From Pedobacter antarcticus (GTDB lineage Bacteria > Bacteroidota > Bacteroidia > Sphingobacteriales > Sphingobacteriaceae), in contig NZ_FONS01000001.1 of assembly GCF_900112985.1 (NCBI RefSeq), positions 741,730-805,729 of the forward strand: a stretch of DNA of 64,000 bases, read 5' to 3'. This document shows positions 42,833 to 53,200 of the stretch, one piece after another; the stretch's first letter is position 1; each line of letters begins with the position of its first letter. Under the pieces are notes generated by a model that ran no database searches, was not told where the DNA came from, and was given only the letters and a program-made list of their open reading frames with translations. Made by a program: the position numbers and the translations under genes.

Positions 42833-44908
42833 ATGAAAACAATCATCGCAGAAAAACCAAGCGTAGCAAGGGAAATAGCCGGACTAGTTGGGGCATCCGA
42901 TAAACAGGATGGCTACCTGACAGGTAACGGCTATTTTGTTACGTGGGCATTCGGTCATTTAATTGGATTGGGAATGCCCGAAGATTACGGTATATTAGGA
43001 TTTGACAAATCAGCTTTGCCCATAATCCCCAACCCTTTTTTACTGACTGTCCGGAAAATCAAAAAGGACAAAGGTTATATCGCAGATCCTGGAGCTTTAA
43101 AGCAGCTCAAAGTCATAGAACGGCTTTTTAACCAAAGCAACAGCATCATTGTGGCTACCGATGCAGGTCGTGAGGGCGAATTGATATTCCGCTATATCTA
43201 CGAATACCTGAAATGCAGCAAGTCCTTTGAGCGCCTTTGGATTAGTTCGCTTACCGAAAAGGCCATTAAGCATGGGTTTGATAACCTGAAAGACGGTGCA
43301 GCATTTGACGGACTGTACCAAGCGGCACGAGGCAGAAGCCGAGCCGATTGGCTCGTGGGGATCAATGCCACACAGGCCTTAAGTATTGCCGCGGGAAACG
43401 GCATCTATTCGCTTGGAAGGGTACAGACACCTACATTGGCTTTAATATGCAAACGCTATTTAGACAACAAGCATTTCTCGGTAACAAAATATTGGCAGAT
43501 CCAGTTATTGCACAACAAAGAACTGATAGATTTTAAAAGCATTTCCAAAACAAAATGGGAGGATCAAAAACTTGCCGATGATACACTGAAGGCCATTCAG
43601 CGAAATGAAACGGCAACAGTTATATCGGTAGAAACCAAAAGCGTTACAGAGCAGCCGCCTTTATTGTTCGACCTTACCGGATTACAAAAAGAAGCCAATA
43701 AAAAGTTGAACCTGTCAGCCGAAGAAACCCTTAACATTGCGCAAAGTCTGTATGAGAAAAAGTTCATCACGTATCCTCGTACGGGAAGTAAATACATTCC
43801 TGAAGATGTATGGGCAGAAATTCCCAATCTGGTGAGAGCTTTGCAAGATAGAGAAACCTGCAAGCAAGCCGTATCAAAAGTAAAATGGGGGCGTTTCAAT
43901 AAACGGATCGTGAACGATCTGCGTGTTACCGACCACCACGGATTACTGATTACGGATAAAATCCCGTCAGCCCTGAACGCAAAAGAAAATGAGGTATATG
44001 ATATGATTGCATTTCGATTGCTCGAAGCGCTTTCGCAAGCCTGTATCAAAGAGATAACCGATGTGGGTTTGCAGGTGTTGCATTACGATTTTTCAGCAAA
44101 AGGCTGTAAGATTATAGAAGCAGGTTGGCGTTCCGTTAAGGGAAGTTTTACGGACGATGATACGGAACCTGTACAGGACTTACCTGAACTGAAAAAAGGC
44201 AATGAACTCAAAATAAAAGAAGCCTCCGTACTCGAAAAGAAAACCAAACCGCCTGTACTTTATACCGAGGCGGGGCTATTGTCGGCAATGGAAACCGCAG
44301 GAAAAGAAATCGAGAATGAAGACGAACGTAAAGTCCTTCAAAATATCGGTATAGGCACTCCGGCAACAAGGGCGGCAATCATCGAAACCCTGTTTGCACG
44401 CAATTACATCCAAAGGGAAAAGAAGTCCCTTATCCCTACAGAAAAGGGATTGCAAGTGTATGATTTGGTTAAGGATCGCAAAATTGCGGATGTGTCAATG
44501 ACGGCCGAGTGGGAATTGGCTTTACAGAAAATAGAAAATAACGATGCGGATGTCGGGGCATTCCAAAAGGAAATGGAAACTTATGCGTCTACTATTACCA
44601 ATGAATTGCTGCAAACTTCCATCGTCCACAACCTTCCTCAATTGGTTTGCCCGAAATGTAAAAGTCAGCAACTCATCATTCGTGATAAGATTGTCAAATG
44701 TCCTGATGAGGGTTGTAGCTGGGTGCAGTTCCGCAATGTGTGTGGCGTGCAAATTGGCATAGCCGATATTGAAAGCCTTGTCAATAAAAAAAGAACTTCG
44801 CTTATCAAAGGAATGAAAAGCAAGGCAGGAAAGAAATTCGATGCGTATATCGTATTGGATGATCATTGCAAAACTACCTTTGAATTTGAAAAGAAGAAAA
44901 TGAAATAG
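42833..44908 (+). CDS. topB: Type IA DNA topoisomerase (TopB-like) of the element
   Basis: This 691-residue enzyme cuts one DNA strand and passes the other, acting here in element replication or transfer. Seen: the TOPRIM start KTIIAEKPSVAREIA and the acidic DAGREGELIFRY; the catalytic tyrosine Y314 in FITYPRTGSKYIP; GIGTPATRAAIIETL; and a C-terminal zinc ribbon with CPKCKSQQL and CPDEGC. It is the topoisomerase III-like type found in Bacteroidota ICEs. It is 6 bases after the DUF3945 gene. Confidence 0.93.
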   Translation: MKTIIAEKPSVAREIAGLVGASDKQDGYLTGNGYFVTWAFGHLIGLGMPEDYGILGFDKSALPIIPNPFLLTVRKIKKDKGYIADPGALKQLKVIERLFNQSNSIIVATDAGREGELIFRYIYEYLKCSKSFERLWISSLTEKAIKHGFDNLKDGAAFDGLYQAARGRSRADWLVGINATQALSIAAGNGIYSLGRVQTPTLALICKRYLDNKHFSVTKYWQIQLLHNKELIDFKSISKTKWEDQKLADDTLKAIQRNETATVISVETKSVTEQPPLLFDLTGLQKEANKKLNLSAEETLNIAQSLYEKKFITYPRTGSKYIPEDVWAEIPNLVRALQDRETCKQAVSKVKWGRFNKRIVNDLRVTDHHGLLITDKIPSALNAKENEVYDMIAFRLLEALSQACIKEITDVGLQVLHYDFSAKGCKIIEAGWRSVKGSFTDDDTEPVQDLPELKKGNELKIKEASVLEKKTKPPVLYTEAGLLSAMETAGKEIENEDERKVLQNIGIGTPATRAAIIETLFARNYIQREKKSLIPTEKGLQVYDLVKDRKIADVSMTAEWELALQKIENNDADVGAFQKEMETYASTITNELLQTSIVHNLPQLVCPKCKSQQLIIRDKIVKCPDEGCSWVQFRNVCGVQIGIADIESLVNKKRTSLIKGMKSKAGKKFDAYIVLDDHCKTTFEFEKKKMK

Positions 44909-44925
44909 TTTACATAAGCTTATTA

Positions 44926-45006
44926 TAACGGCGTTAATCGCCGTTATTTTTGATGGGAGCAATAAAAATATTTATGTAAATTTGTTTTCACGGCGATAAT
45001 CACCGT
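44926..45006 (+). promoter_or_regulatory. AbiE promoter with two operator palindromes
   Basis: Site 1: TAACGGCG-TTAAT-CGCCGTTA (44926-44946). Site 2: ACGGCG-ATAAT-CACCGT (44990-45006, one mismatch between arms). Their centres are 62 bp apart, about six helical turns. Between them a TTG (44950-44952) and an exact -7 box TAAATTTG (44977-44984) form the promoter, so site 2 covers the transcription start 21 bases before the AbiEi ATG. AbiEi-type antitoxins are known to bind inverted repeats and repress their own operon. Confidence 0.7.
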
Positions 45007-45026
45007 CTAAATTAAAATTTATAAAT

Positions 45027-45815
45027 ATGGCGCTTAACACTGAACGACGTAAACTATTGGAGCAAATAATGCCTGAAAGTATGATTGTTACGCGAAAATG
45101 GCTGACGGACCAGGCTGCTTTAGATACGCATGCTATAGATAACCTGGTTAAGAGTGAACAACTGAAGCTGTTGTGGAAAGGACTTTATACACGGGGAAAG
45201 GTTCAGCTTTCGTGGCAAAGTATGCTGTACACGCTACAAACCGTGATGAAAACAGATCTTGTTGCAGGAGGATTATCGGCACTGGAATTAAAAGGCTTTT
45301 CCCATTATCTGCCCACTTCGAAAAAAGAAACAATACAGCTTTATGGCAATGATAAATTACCTGTATGGGCCAATGAACTATCGGAAACGATAACATTTGT
45401 TCGCCATACCCGGAATAAACTGTTTTCCGGTATGGAAAGGCAAGTATCCGACAGCTACACTTCTACTGTTTTCTGGAAAGAGGGTTTGGACGAACTTAAA
45501 ATATCCTGTCCGGAAAGAGCCTGCCTCGAAATGCTGGACGAAGTACCGGATAAAATCTCGTTAGAACACGCTGATCAGCTTATACAGGGTATGACCTCCT
45601 TATCGCCCCGCACTTTGCAAAAATTACTGGAAGCCTGTACCAATGTAAAGGTTAAGCGGCTTTTCCTTTGGTTCGGTTCACGACACAACTATACCTGGTT
45701 TTCAAAATTGAATACCGACAGTATAGACCTCGGTTCCGGAAACCGGGTAATCGTCAAAGGCGGCGATCTCGATAAAACATATAAAATAACCGTTCCTAAA
45801 AATTTCCAATCCTAA
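45027..45815 (+). CDS. AbiEi-family antitoxin/autorepressor of a type IV TA system
   Basis: This 262-residue protein has an N-terminal winged-helix portion (LLEQIMPESMIVTRKWLTDQ; LWKGLYTRGK) and a longer C-terminal domain, as in AbiEi antitoxins (AbiEi_3-like). In type IV systems the antitoxin opposes the toxin without direct binding. It precedes the nucleotidyltransferase-toxin gene by 1 base, so the pair is tightly coupled, and the flanking palindromes fit its DNA-binding role. Confidence 0.85.
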   Translation: MALNTERRKLLEQIMPESMIVTRKWLTDQAALDTHAIDNLVKSEQLKLLWKGLYTRGKVQLSWQSMLYTLQTVMKTDLVAGGLSALELKGFSHYLPTSKKETIQLYGNDKLPVWANELSETITFVRHTRNKLFSGMERQVSDSYTSTVFWKEGLDELKISCPERACLEMLDEVPDKISLEHADQLIQGMTSLSPRTLQKLLEACTNVKVKRLFLWFGSRHNYTWFSKLNTDSIDLGSGNRVIVKGGDLDKTYKITVPKNFQS

Positions 45816-45816
45816 G

Positions 45817-46737
45817 ATGAAAAAGGACAGCATATATTACAAACAGGTGCAGTTGTTGGTGCGTATCCTACCGCTACTGGATAGTGAAAAGTGTTTTGCA
45901 CTAAAAGGCGGCACGGCTATCAATCTTTTTTACAGGGAGCTGCCACGGCTTTCTGTAGATATAGATTTATTGTACCTGCCCTCCGAAGGTCGTGAGGAAG
46001 CATTGGTCAACATTCGGGCTGCATTAACCCGATTAAGCGAGTTGATTAAGAAAACCATTCCTGGCATTCACATACAAAACGCACACGAGCAGGGAAATGC
46101 GCTTCGTTTAATCCTGCAACTGGAAGATGTAAGGATTAAGGTGGAATTGTCGCCGGTGATCCGTGGAACGGTATTCTCCGAAGTACGAATGGAGGTAAGT
46201 GAGCCTGTGGAGAGGGAGTTCGGATATGCCGAAATACAGGTAGCTTCGTTGCCCGATCTGTATGCCGGAAAAATTGCAGCCGCCCTGGACCGGCAACATC
46301 CCCGTGATTTATTTGACGTGAAATTCCTGCTCGAAAACGAGGGCTTTACTGAAGACCTGCGCAAAACGTTCCTTGTGTTCCTAATCAGCCATCAGCGGCC
46401 AATGGCAGAACTTTTGGCTCCTCACCGTAAAAATATAAGAGAAGTATATGAAGCAGAATTTGCACAAATGGCCGAAGTGGATATTCCCGTTGAAGCACTG
46501 GAGGCCACGAGGGAACAACTCATTGAAATTATCAATACGGATATGACCACTGATGAGCGGAAATTTTTGTTGTCGTTCAAAGAGCGAAACCCACAATGGG
46601 AACTGCTGGGGTTGCCTAATATGGAAGAGGTTGCCCAACTACCATCCGTTCAATGGAAATTGTTCAATCTCTCAAAAATGGACGAAAAAAAACATAACCA
46701 GGCAGTAGAGAAACTGAAAGAAGTACTGAAGTTATAG
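45817..46737 (+). CDS. AbiEii-family nucleotidyltransferase toxin
   Basis: This 306-residue protein has DNA-polymerase-beta-like nucleotidyltransferase motif I KGGTAINLF (30-38), with the metal-binding pair in LSVDIDLLY (D48, D50). A later LPDLYAGKIAAALDR and RDLFDVKFLL block is as in AbiEii/AbiGii toxins. These toxins add nucleotides to tRNA or other RNA acceptor ends and block growth during phage infection. The start overlaps closely with the AbiEi stop (1-base gap). Confidence 0.9.
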   Translation: MKKDSIYYKQVQLLVRILPLLDSEKCFALKGGTAINLFYRELPRLSVDIDLLYLPSEGREEALVNIRAALTRLSELIKKTIPGIHIQNAHEQGNALRLILQLEDVRIKVELSPVIRGTVFSEVRMEVSEPVEREFGYAEIQVASLPDLYAGKIAAALDRQHPRDLFDVKFLLENEGFTEDLRKTFLVFLISHQRPMAELLAPHRKNIREVYEAEFAQMAEVDIPVEALEATREQLIEIINTDMTTDERKFLLSFKERNPQWELLGLPNMEEVAQLPSVQWKLFNLSKMDEKKHNQAVEKLKEVLKL

Positions 46738-46931
46738 AATTGGGTTGCCTTTTCGAAAGTATATACTGAATTGATCATCAATAACAACAAAGTTTACCAA
46801 CAGAAAATTTTACCCAAGTTAAACCCAACTTTAGTTTTTTATTCAATTATATATTTGAAATTTGTATTTCTCATAATAAGCTCCAATGCTATTGTAAATG
46901 ATTTCCAGTGAATTAGGAAAACCATTGGCCT
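46738..46931. other. AT-rich interval between AbiEii and the AraC regulator
   Basis: Carries no gene. It contains the third copy of the 22-bp element motif at 46810-46831 on the minus strand, about 100 bases upstream of the AraC-type ATG. Confidence 0.4.
46810..46831 (-). repeat. 22-bp element motif, copy 3
   Basis: Read on the minus strand: AAGTTGGGTT-T-AACTTGGGTAA. It matches 20 of 22 positions of the copy before rteC (39388-39409) and 19 of 22 of the copy at 39228-39249. It stands upstream of the AraC-type gene in inverted orientation relative to the others. Confidence 0.6.
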
Positions 46932-47876
46932 ATGAAGATACCATATACATTGTATTCTAAAAATGAGCATGTAAAATCCAAGAATGAGCCTCATAACCTC
47001 TCCGAACAGAGCAGGTACGTACTGACCTTTGCCCAGAAAACACATCATTTCCAAATACCTGAAATGGATCTTTTCAGCCAACAACTGAATTACAAGCCTT
47101 TTTTTGTCGATCTGGTAGAGATTAATGTTAAGAAGCCAACCCATATTCCTTTTGATATCCATGACAGGCAACTGTTCATGTTCTTTATGCTCAAAGGCAG
47201 CCTGCTCTATACCACATCTTCAAAAATTCCTATAATTAAGATACAAGCCAACACGTTCCTGATGTCGTACTATGACGAGGGATCATATTTAGCATATGCT
47301 GAAAGAGGACAACACATTGCCCTTGTACTGAGCATACATCCCGATTGGATTGAAAGTATAGATCAGGAGTATTACAATGTGCAACAAATTCTGCAAAGGT
47401 TCCTGAATGGTAAAAAATCTTATGAAACAATGGGGCAATGCCGTATGGATAGGAAAATACATCGTTGGCTGTATAAGATTTATAGTTACTCGCAAAATAA
47501 CAAAGGGGCACTCGATGGCAATTTGCGCAAATACGTAAGTTTGCTGCTGGAGTATTACGATAGCTTGTTGGAAGACCAGGATAAGGATGCGGCTTATCGG
47601 ATCAAGGGGTTTATAGAAGAGCATTATTGCGATGTCTCCTTAAACGTAAGGCAGTTGGCAGCGCATTTCTTTGTTACCGAGAGAACTTTGTTGAATATAT
47701 TTAAGCGTACCTATCATGTAAGCGTTCAGCAATTTATCGCTGATCTACGTATTGGCCATGCTTTACTTTTATTGGATCAGGGGATCGGGGTCAAGGATGT
47801 GTATATGGAAGTGGGTTATGCTGATGAACGATCCTTTCGCTCTGCCTTGGAGCGTTATCAGAAACGCAAAAAATAG
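46932..47876 (+). CDS. AraC-family transcriptional regulator
   Basis: This 314-residue protein has an N-terminal part (about 1-200) with no clear sensor fold. A C-terminal AraC double helix-turn-helix has VSLNVRQLAAHFFVTERTL for the first helix pair and GVKDVYMEVGYADERSFRSAL for the second. It is followed 143 bases on by the MauE/DUF6520 genes and lies beside the SusC/SusD/TlpA operon, so it may regulate that set (inference). Confidence 0.88.
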   Translation: MKIPYTLYSKNEHVKSKNEPHNLSEQSRYVLTFAQKTHHFQIPEMDLFSQQLNYKPFFVDLVEINVKKPTHIPFDIHDRQLFMFFMLKGSLLYTTSSKIPIIKIQANTFLMSYYDEGSYLAYAERGQHIALVLSIHPDWIESIDQEYYNVQQILQRFLNGKKSYETMGQCRMDRKIHRWLYKIYSYSQNNKGALDGNLRKYVSLLLEYYDSLLEDQDKDAAYRIKGFIEEHYCDVSLNVRQLAAHFFVTERTLLNIFKRTYHVSVQQFIADLRIGHALLLLDQGIGVKDVYMEVGYADERSFRSALERYQKRKK

Positions 47877-48019
47877 GGATATTCCAAGATATTGTCAAAA
47901 TCGGAAAATTCTCGACACAAACCTGCTCAATTTTTACCGATTTTGACTTTCGCACGCTTAACGCTTTAGTGAACTTTGTATCAAAGGATGGTGAGAACCC
48001 TCACTAATATACAAAGGCA

Positions 48020-48547
48020 ATGGAAACAACAGCTACATATCCAAACCAACTCAAAAGAAAACGGATAACACTCAATATCGTTATCATTCTATTGCTGCTT
48101 CTTTGGATACCTGTAAGCATTGACAAAATAACAGACTTTGCAGCATTTAAAAGCGGTATCCTCCGTCAACCCTTTTCGGATAGTTTAAGGTACATCCTTA
48201 TTTACACGCTCCCGGCGTTGGAATTAATAACAGTACTGACATTGGTAATGGAAAAGTTTCGCAAGGGTGGTTTAATCCTATCTACCGTATTAATGACTGC
48301 TTTTACAGCTTATATCGCTGTGGCTCTTATGGGCGCATGGGAAAAATTGCCCTGCGGGTGCGGGTCGGTGATAAGCGGCATGACTTGGTTGCAACATTTT
48401 TTCTTCAATCTCTTGTTCCTTTTTTTAAGCGGTTGGGGGCTTTACTTATGGCATAAATTACGAGGTAGCAACGCCAGAGGCGTAGTTGCCGAGGGCGCGT
48501 CTGCCAAAAGACATATAAAAAAGTATTCTTTAACATCAAAATTTTAA
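48020..48547 (+). CDS. MauE/DoxX-like redox-associated membrane protein
   Basis: This 175-residue protein has about four membrane helices (TLNIVIILLLLLWIPVSI; LTLVMEKFRKGGLILSTVLM) and a conserved PCGCG cluster (about 112-116, LPCGCGSVISGMTW). That is the signature of MauE-family proteins, which pass electrons to periplasmic thioredoxin-like partners. It is followed by the DUF6520-like gene after 4 bases. A TlpA-type thioredoxin is encoded in the opposite operon. Confidence 0.8.
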   Translation: METTATYPNQLKRKRITLNIVIILLLLLWIPVSIDKITDFAAFKSGILRQPFSDSLRYILIYTLPALELITVLTLVMEKFRKGGLILSTVLMTAFTAYIAVALMGAWEKLPCGCGSVISGMTWLQHFFFNLLFLFLSGWGLYLWHKLRGSNARGVVAEGASAKRHIKKYSLTSKF

Positions 48548-48551
48548 AGCG

Positions 48552-48842
48552 ATGAAAAAATTAAAAATGAACCTATTTATGGTAGCTGCTTTAGCGATTG
48601 CGGCTATAACCATGTCATTTAAAATGGCTGATACCACAACACAATGGCGTTACATCGGCACAGCCAGCCAGCCATTCAACGATGCTTCCCTTTGGGAACA
48701 GGGTGCTGGTTCGGGATGCGGGCCAGCAGGTGCTAAACCCTGCCAGCTTAACGTTGATGCTGCCGATGAGCAGGAACTTATCGATTATTTTTCTACCGTG
48801 TCAAGCACGGACGTTTACAATATGTCAACGAAGAAAAATTGA
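48552..48842 (+). CDS. Small exported DUF6520-like protein
   Basis: This 96-residue protein has an N-terminal hydrophobic export signal (LFMVAALAIAAITMSFKMA). Two cysteines in SGCGPAGAKPCQLNV could form a disulfide. The acidic, Asp/Glu/Ser-rich tail (DAADEQELIDYF) and short length suggest a secreted peptide-like protein. Proteins of this kind (recalled as DUF6520) pair with MauE in Bacteroidota. It is closely followed by a strong terminator. Confidence 0.6.
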   Translation: MKKLKMNLFMVAALAIAAITMSFKMADTTTQWRYIGTASQPFNDASLWEQGAGSGCGPAGAKPCQLNVDAADEQELIDYFSTVSSTDVYNMSTKKN

Positions 48843-48860
48843 CCTCATCGTAAAAATTGA

Positions 48861-48888
48861 AAGGCTATCGTTTGATAGCCTTTTTTTT
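48861..48888. terminator. Terminator between the DUF6520-like gene and susD
   Basis: AAGGCTATC (48861-48869), loop GTTT, GATAGCCTT (48874-48882), followed by a T tract. The minus-strand susD stop at 48887 abuts it, so it can serve both converging transcripts. Confidence 0.88.
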
Positions 48889-50260
48889 ATCTTGGATTTT
48901 GTTGTATCCCGCCAATTTCTATAACAGTTTCAGGTATAGCAATGGCATAGCGCAGGTCATTAGGAGGTAAAGTAAAAGATTGCCCACCAACCGTTCGTGT
49001 AAGGGTTATGTTGTAACCATCCCTGTTCAATCGTTTAATATCCGACCAGCGTAAACTACGCATGGTTAATTCTTTTCTTCGTTCTTCTAAAACAGTTCGT
49101 AGCGCAGCATCATTATTCGTGAATGTATAAGGTATAAAACTGCCAATTTTCCATCGCTTAATGGCAAGTTGATTTAATGCCTCGGCTGCTTGGGAAAGTT
49201 GTCCTAAACGGACGTTACATTCAGCAGCTATTAGTAAAAGTTCAGCAGGTGTAAGACTATTCATCAAACCAAAATATCCAATATGCGTTCCTTTAAAAAA
49301 ATACGAGCCGTCAGTATTCTTGCCGAAATAAATGACTTTGCGTAAATCCTCGTTACTATATAAATCATAAAGAGCGGGAACTATCTTACATACTGTTTGG
49401 TTCAACTGACTGGCGTAATATATGGATGTATAGGATATTAATTCCTTGCTGGCGTAGTTAATTGCGGGTATTGGGAAATCAGCATTTGGGTCTAAAGTGT
49501 TAAAATCAATTATCTGTGCATTTGTATTGCCAAGAGCGGCTCTTGCGTTCTCTAAGGCTTTTTCATACTCACCCATAAACAAATAAGTCCTTGCCAATAA
49601 TCCGTATGCCGCAGCTTTTCCGGGAAGGGTTACGCCTATTGGATTGATTGGTAAAAGCGGTATAGCATCGGATAGGTCTTTGATAATTAAATCATAGGTC
49701 TGCTGTACCGATGACCTGACAGATTTAATAGTTACGTCAGGTACTACCCGCAAGACCATTCCTAAGTCTGTATTTGCAGTTTGTTTATTGTAGGCAAGCG
49801 ACCATATCTGTACCCCATCTAGATAACGAGCCGCCCTAAAAAACAAAGCCTGCCCTTTGATATTATTTGCTTGATTGCCTGTCAAATGATTTTCATCAAG
49901 CCCTTGCAACACAGAATTGGAAACATATATAGACTTATAGGTGTTGTACCATTCATCACCTACCGAAGATTGCGGTCGGGTTACATAATCGGGTTGCCAT
50001 GTATATAATCTTTTTTCGCTTTCATATTGCATGGAATTAAAATCAGCGTCCGAAAGATAATAATCATCAGAACTGACTTCACCCGCAGCTATAAAATCAT
50101 TATTCATGTGATTGTAATTGTTAAGCAACGCCTGAAATTCATCAAGGGTAGTAGGAACCGTGAGCCGCTTATCAGATTTTTCTTCAAGGAATTTTTTACA
50201 GCCTACAAATAGCATGGATAGTAATACAGAAAGTATTGTTATTTGAATGTTTTTTTTCAT
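48887..50260 (-). CDS. SusD/RagB-type outer-membrane substrate-binding lipoprotein
   Basis: This 457-residue protein has a lipoprotein start (ILSVLLSMLFVGC, lipidated Cys near 21), then KFLEEKSDKRLTVPTTLDEFQALL, in two parts, as in SusD/RagB families. It has helical TPR-like arms (LLARTYLFMGEYEKALENAR) and the typical C-terminal end ERRKELTMRSLRWSDIKRLN. SusD caps the partner TonB channel. It lies 13 bases after susC, with which it pairs. The ligand (glycan or peptide) is unknown. Confidence 0.92.
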   Translation of the reverse strand: MKKNIQITILSVLLSMLFVGCKKFLEEKSDKRLTVPTTLDEFQALLNNYNHMNNDFIAAGEVSSDDYYLSDADFNSMQYESEKRLYTWQPDYVTRPQSSVGDEWYNTYKSIYVSNSVLQGLDENHLTGNQANNIKGQALFFRAARYLDGVQIWSLAYNKQTANTDLGMVLRVVPDVTIKSVRSSVQQTYDLIIKDLSDAIPLLPINPIGVTLPGKAAAYGLLARTYLFMGEYEKALENARAALGNTNAQIIDFNTLDPNADFPIPAINYASKELISYTSIYYASQLNQTVCKIVPALYDLYSNEDLRKVIYFGKNTDGSYFFKGTHIGYFGLMNSLTPAELLLIAAECNVRLGQLSQAAEALNQLAIKRWKIGSFIPYTFTNNDAALRTVLEERRKELTMRSLRWSDIKRLNRDGYNITLTRTVGGQSFTLPPNDLRYAIAIPETVIEIGGIQQNPR

Positions 50261-50273
50261 TGTGATAAAGACT

Positions 50274-53200
50274 TTAAAATTTTGACCGAATACCTATTGC
50301 GTAATTTGCTGGAGGGACAATATTGTAAGTACCTCTACTAAAATCAGGGTCAAGACCTGCTTTATTGGCTCTCCATAGCAAGCCAAGATTATTGGCATTG
50401 ACATATACCTGTAACCCTTTTATGCCTACGTTAGCGGGCATTTTAAAATCATAGGCAAGATTTATGTATTGAAGCCTGATGTGGTCGCCTTTTTCTACCA
50501 AGACACTGGAACCGTTATAAAAAGCATCACGGTTGGAATTGGCGGTGTATAGATTTACCGGAACGTTGGTATGTGCCTCGTCTCCCGGTTTTTGCCAACG
50601 AAGTGCATAATCCGAATGCCCACGCCAATTATTGAACAGGTCTGTATAGTTGACAGAATTGCGCCTGAACCAATAACCGAACTTAAACGAAACACCTACT
50701 TGTAAGCTGATGTTTTTATAAGATACCGCATTGATTAGTGAACCAAATTTTGTGGGGACTGCTGAACCAAAATATTCCAAATCCTCCACTTTAGTACCTG
50801 TTCCAACAATGCTGCTATAATTTTTGCTTACCTCACCACTAAGGTAGCCCTGTGCTTCACCTGTATTCGGGTCAAGTCCAGCCCATTTATAACCGTACAT
50901 TGCATATACAGGATGCCCCTTTATGCCCGATATTGGTGTAAAGGCAGGGTTGACATATTCCTGTGCCAATGTTCTATCTATTTCATATAGGATTATCTTA
51001 TCCTTATACAGACTAAAATTCAGTGTTGTTCTCCATTTGAACGCACGGCCAATATTTAAACTCCGAAGTTCGATGTCCAAACCATTGCCTTCCATGGTCG
51101 CCACATTTCGCAGTGTCGATGGTTGCATACCATTAGTATAGTCAATTGGGGCAGCCCCAAAAAGATTTTCACCTTTTTTATGATAGTATTCGACAGAACC
51201 CGATATACGTTCATTTTTCATGCGAAAATCGACCGCTGCATTTAACATTTTGGAAGTTTCCCATTTTAACAATGGGTTGTAGAAATTACTAATGGATGCC
51301 ATCGGGTAACCATTAATGAGTGAGTTCTGAAAAAAGTAACTAATGGTATTAACTGCAACCATAGCGGGGTCAATATTGCCGCTAAAGCCGTAGGTTGCCC
51401 GTAAATTGAGGTAAGGCAGAAAATCAAATTTATAAAACTTTTCATTCGACACTTTCCAAGCAAGTCCAGCCGACCAAAAAGGGTTCCATTGGTCATTGGT
51501 CTTCAGTCCGAAAAGGTTACTTGCATCCCTGCGGACACTTGCCGAAAACACATACCTTTTATCAAACGTATAGGCAGCATTAGCGAATTGTGATACGAAA
51601 TTTGTTGTATTACCACTTAAATATTGACCACCTTGTATAAATGCGCTCCCTCTTGGAAGCGTAGGGTAAGTATTTATATAATTCACATACCCGGTGGTAA
51701 GGTTGTTTTCATTATAACCATAAAAACGTTCCTGTTGTCCGGTTGAATTTTTGGAACGCATTTCGGCTCCTGCTATGGCTATAATATTGTGCTTGCCAAA
51801 AGTATTGTCAAAGTTCAGTTGTCCCCGCAGGTTATTTGCATTTAAGACACTATTGGATTTATCCAATATGCCGCCTTTAGGCACAATGAAAACTGCATTG
51901 CCATTAACGATTTGAGCAAAGCGATTGATGTAATCCCGTGCCATATAGCTGGTTTCATCTGCAAGATTGTTGTTCAGCCCCCACTGCTTTTCGTATTGAT
52001 AATTTACTGTTGCAGTCAGCCCTTTGATAATTTGATAATCGAGGACGGCAGTTGCCAATATATCAGATGCGTTATTATTTAATGTTTGGTGCTGCCAGTC
52101 GGTAAGTGGATAATAATTCCAGTCAAGCAGTTTTCCATCACCTGCGGTTTGTATATAATTGAGGTTATAATCCTTTGTTACGGGCAAGGCATTGCCGTTA
52201 GCATCTGCCATTAGCATATAGGGTACAAAGGAGTTGGTTTTCATGGAAACATTGTTGTAACCATACCTACCTGATTTATTTTGGCTTTGGGTATAATACA
52301 ATCCTGTGGTAAGGGAGACTTGCCGAATTGGCCGATACGTATTTTGGAAACGGAAATTAATACGTTGATAAGTAGCTCCTAAATTGCTTTTATTGTTATC
52401 ATATCCTACCGATGATGTCCACGAAAATTTATCAGCACCACCCTGGGCACTCAAAAAATACTGTTGATTGACAGACGGCTTATACATATACTGATTAAAC
52501 TGCTCTCTCGCATCCACATTTCTTAATGCGTCAATCTGTTGTTGTGCCTGCTCTTGTGTCATCGCACCTGTGCGCACTTTGTTCAATAGGTAGACCACAG
52601 GGCTGATGACCGGACGGTTTACCGAATTGATTTGGCTGTTGTAAAAGTTCCGTTTAAATAATTCTTGTTCCATGTCAATGTAATCATTGGATGACATCTG
52701 ACGGATGTACCCCAAATCAGGCTTTGTTCCAATGGTAAGGTTGGAATTGAACGATAAGGTAATCGGCTGATTGAAACGACCGTTTTTTGTGGTAATCACA
52801 ATTACGCCATTTGCCGCTCTTGCACCCCAAATGCTGGCAGCAGATGCATCTTTTAGGATAGTTATGTTTTCTACAATGTTGGGATTGATATTGGTAATAT
52901 CACCATCATACGGGAAATTATCTATAATAATCAATGGGTCTTTGGGGCCACGAATGGTACTTAATCCCCGTACCATCATTTGGGGAGTGCCACCAAGACC
53001 ATTAGCAATAACAATGCTGTTGCCAATAGCTGGCAACCGGGAAAGAATATCTGTACCCACCTGTTGATTAAACAGTTCATTGCTCACTGTGGAAAATGAG
53101 CCTGTTGCTCGCTCTTTGGGAATTTTCTGATAACCTGTTGACACCACTTCTACTTCATCCAATAAACGGGAAGAGATATGCAGGAAGATGTTTAAAGTAT

